This document shows, piece after piece, positions 61,007-64,000 of a stretch of 64,000 nt of DNA (position 1 is the first letter of the stretch; each line of letters begins with the position of its first letter). The notes under the pieces are model-generated. The model was not told the DNA's origin. It made no database searches and saw only the letters and a list, made by a program, of their open reading frames with translations. The stretch lies in assembly GCA_014706295.1 (NCBI GenBank), contig JACSVZ010000005.1, positions 19,694,172-19,758,171 on the forward strand, given 5' to 3'. The translations under genes were made by a program, and so were the position numbers. This DNA comes from Lycocorax pyrrhopterus obiensis. Its lineage: Eukaryota > Chordata > Aves > Passeriformes > Paradisaeidae.

Positions 61007-61687
61007 ACAAAGCCAGGAAGGCACCTGAGAGCCATACACCCCACCTCTCTCTTGCCACTTGCACTCCCATGTAACAGATGCCTGCATATGGTCATGGGAC
61101 AGTGGGGACTTGCACCCCATATGGAAGAGAACAGCTGGGGTAGACCTGCACCCCACACCCAGCCCATGTCTGGGATGAAGTGTGACTGACCAAATGTTTC
61201 TGGACAATCTGTCTTTAGAGAGGAAACTATCAGGGAAAGAAGTTGTCACCTCTTCATGGAGGCTTGTGGGCACATCCAGGAGTTACACCTTGACTTCAGG
61301 GCAGGATGAGTGGGTTGGAAACAGCTTTTCAAGCCTTTTGGCCCCCACTGCTTCTACTGCTGATGTGACCCTGTGGTTGTCTCACTAAACCAGAAATTAT
61401 CAGGGCCAGAGGGTAAAATGTTGGCTTCACCACTGCACCCACCTTTACTGACCCATGAAAACCAGCTGGAAGTAAGAGCTGGGTTCTTGTCAGGGGTGTG
61501 GGGGGGGCAAAACTTTTCTTCCCTTTGTCCCCTTTTTCATCTCTTTTGCCTCCTATGTGGTGAGGACTTGGCATCACCAGTCCACATGATCTGTAGTAAG
61601 TCACGTCTTGAAATGCAGAGCAGCTTTGGGGGTCTGGGGGAATATTGCTCTCAAACTCATTTATTAACTCTTGCTCAATGAAACCTC

Positions 61688-61716
61688 TGTGTTGTGTTGT
61701 GTCTGTGTTGTGTTTG
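61688..61716 (+). repeat. TGTGT/GTTGT-type simple repeat
   Basis: GTGTTGTGTTGTGTCTGTGT and a further TGTGTT unit form an imperfect pentamer repeat of about 29 bases. Confidence 0.7.
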
Positions 61717-64000
61717 TCCCTCACCCACTCTCTCTGACAAATATAATTCAGTGAACACAGATAGCAGAGAGAGCCTGTAAGGGATACTGTGCTGTTTAAA
61801 CTGGATCTGCATTTGAATAAATAATTTGCAACTGGAAGGCAGGCATAAATTAGTTGTTATTTGAATGACATACATACTTTCCTTTTTCTAAAAGGTGTAA
61901 TTCTTTATGTTTGACTTTCAGGATTACTTTCTCCAAATCACACGTCAGGCATTGCAGTAACTCATCTCAAAGCCTAGCAGGGCCGAGTAGGATGAACACA
62001 CATTTTACACTCCTCGCCATGTATTTAAATAACATTTGTCATCTTGTCTTCTTTGCTCTGAAACGAAAGCTTGCAATGAGCTGCATTTGGACTGGAAAGA
62101 CCAAACATTCACAGGAGATATTTGTGGATGGTGGAGAGGAAAGGAGAAGAAAATCCCTCAATTTGACAGCATACTTGAGCACTTATGTCTGGTGGATGAG
62201 AAGAAGCAGGAAGGGTCTGCAGTTGTACTGTCCCCACAGAAAACTTCAGATCATTGGTGTTTTCATAAGGTGGTTGTCTTTAAAGTAACTTTTAACAAGG
62301 GCTGCTTATCAGTACATTTCATGATGTGGCATTTGTCTTTGGAAAATACCATGTCCCCAGCAAGAGCCCATACCCAGGGAGCCCAGGAAAGGAGAAGCTG
62401 CTGACTGACGTTGAGACATGTCAAAGAGAAAAGTATTTTGGGCTTTGCTTATGAAGTGTGAGCCAGACCGTGCTCATGTTGCAACACTGATACCCCTTCA
62501 GCACAGAAACCCCCGGGGACCGGGGTGGGGGACATTATCCACTGTGCATATTTGCTGTTCCATGCTGATATCAATCACCATGGCAGAGGCATGTGATGGG
62601 TTTCATGAAGTGGAACAAGTGTCCTGCACAAGGGGCTGTTTTGTCGGCATAAGTTGAAAACAGCTTGAGATGGCTCAGAGATTTCTCCTTTTCTGCACTG
62701 ACTGGAGAACATGGGAGGAAGGTGATGCTTTGGCTTTGTTTTGCCTGTGAGCCCACCAACCCTTCAGCTTGGGGGGGATGCAGAGAAGCCTGCATGGGTA
62801 CTGTCCTGGGACCCCCGTCCTCCAGCTTGTTGGGGGCTGCAAAGGCATCTCTCTGCCATATTAAGGCCTTGCTGCTTGGTTGGAGTTGCAGGGAGGGGTG
62901 CCAGCTGCCTTTCCCAGCTTCTCTGGCATTTCAGGAATGCAGGTCGCTCACTGAAGCTACATTTCAAAGCCTTTAACCCTTTGGTTGGCTGCATCCCACA
63001 TGCCTGAATGTGGCCACCAGGCTGGTGCTGGGGCAGAGAGTGGCACAGCTGAGGGGAGCTAGTGCCCCCCTTGTATCTGAGCACACCAGGAGGTCTCAGC
63101 TTGGCAGCACAGAGGAAGTGTCCCCCAGAGCACCCAAATCACACAGGACCATGTCTCTGGCTGGTGGGATGTTGCGGGTCCCCATGCATCTCCTTTTTTC
63201 AATTCATGCTCAAAGATGTGCAGCTTGCAGGGCCCATTGCCTTGCTGCTTCAAATGACTTGTGTAATGGTGCAAATGGTTCGTTTTGGGTTGGGTACGTA
63301 CCCTTGTATCTGGCCAGGTGGGAAGCACCAGGAGGTGACACTCCATTTCTTCAACATCACTGTTTTAAGGAGAGATCCCTCTGCAAATGGTTTCAGGTTT
63401 GCTTCCTTCTCTAGTAGACTTTTTCCCCTGAGAAGGCTGATCTGAGGTCCTCACCACCCCAGCAGAACCCTCTGGAGAACAGTTTCAGTCTCTGGACATG
63501 GAGTTATCGTATAGTATTGCTGTAGTACTGTGTTCCTCCCTCCTGTACTACGTTGTATAGGCTACAGAAATCCTCTCTGGCAGCCGTTGCATAGATTTCA
63601 GAAGGGATTTCGCCCACTCAAACCCGAGCTATTGTGTTTCTTTGTATAAAACTGTTCAGGAGAGAGATTGTATTAATTTAGGCATGCACCAAGTGGGCTT
63701 GGTTCTGCTCTTGCTAAAACCTGTGCGAGTTTCCTGATTAAATCTCTGAAACCACAGGAGACCTTTCAGCAATGTATTTTTGAGTTCCACCAGTGTTTTA
63801 AATTAAATATACAGTGATACCAAAGATAGGAATTTGTCATCTAAAAACTCATGTGTGCTGTGGATGTTTACATCCAGTCTCCAGATGTGTTTGTCAGGTC
63901 AGCACGGTGGCATTAAGAGGCTGTGTGACAAATAAGCAGCAGGATTAATGGCTCACTGCTCCCAGTGCTTTATCCCCCTGCAAAAAGTTCAGCCCAAGTT

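Larger units (their letters stand above)
55569..64000 (+). other. GPC3: GPC3 intron 5, 5' portion
   Basis: The intron begins with GTGAAT at 55569 and continues past the window end. It contains a CR1 endonuclease-region fragment (about 57840-58290) and short simple repeats at 60987-61006 and 61688-61716. AT-rich sequence without recognised repeats lies at about 56380-56820 and 59690-60620. No further GPC3 exon was found when looking for the sequence expected after GQGVVER. Overlapping frames around 61911-62404 give 122-125-codon ORFs that I do not recognise. Confidence 0.88.

Noticed and set aside
55569..64000. Search for the next GPC3 exon
   Set aside because: I looked for a frame beginning like YSQKAARNG after an acceptor and found none. 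The exon is presumably beyond the window.
1..64000. The miR-106a~363 or miR-424/503 microRNA clusters that lie near GPC3 in vertebrates
   Set aside because: In human they are outside the gene, beyond its 5' end, and I saw no hairpins with their seed sequences here.

Overview
The window is a piece of a vertebrate nuclear genome, almost certainly avian. It has long AT-rich non-coding stretches, short exons with canonical splice sites, several truncated CR1-type LINE copies (the dominant interspersed repeat of birds and other sauropsids) and two solitary LTR-like blocks. I see no bacterial or viral gene organisation, no tRNA or rRNA, and no CRISPR array. The species cannot be fixed from the sequence alone.

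The only gene I can support is glypican-3 (GPC3), a GPI-anchored heparan-sulfate proteoglycan core protein, on the + strand. Three consecutive internal coding exons are present. They correspond to exons 3, 4 and 5 of the human gene: 31446-32140 (695 bp), 52566-52699 (134 bp) and 55443-55568 (126 bp). Together they encode about 318 continuous residues of the cysteine-rich core, including the complete glypican signature, the furin-type processing site and several N-glycosylation sequons. The first exons lie upstream of the window. The last exons (heparan-sulfate attachment region and GPI signal) lie downstream.

Layout: 1-31445 is the 3' part of intron 2. It holds a minus-strand LTR (about 1200-1781), CR1 fragments at about 3415, 4850, 19332 and 27725, and low-complexity tracts at about 13.1, 21.3-21.6 and 22.8 kb. 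Intron 3 (32141-52565, 20,425 bp) holds CR1 pieces at about 35951, 44772 (an old relic), 45525 and 49290, a plus-strand LTR at about 50215-50890 with a 53-bp tandem duplication, and two AT-rich repeat-poor blocks (41.8-43.5 and 45.9-46.7 kb) that are candidate conserved non-coding elements. Intron 4 (52700-55442, 2,743 bp) shows nothing recognisable. Intron 5 runs from 55569 past the window end and carries a CR1 endonuclease-domain fragment at about 57840-58290.

Most other open frames look like chance ORFs, antisense shadows of the GPC3 exons, or CR1 remnants. I found no clearly new biological system. The points most worth a second look are the CR1 copy with an inserted palindrome, the LTR with a duplicated block, the AT-rich candidate regulatory blocks, and bird-specific residues in GPC3 (an additional sequon next to the conserved one, and glypican-5-like residues in exon 3).
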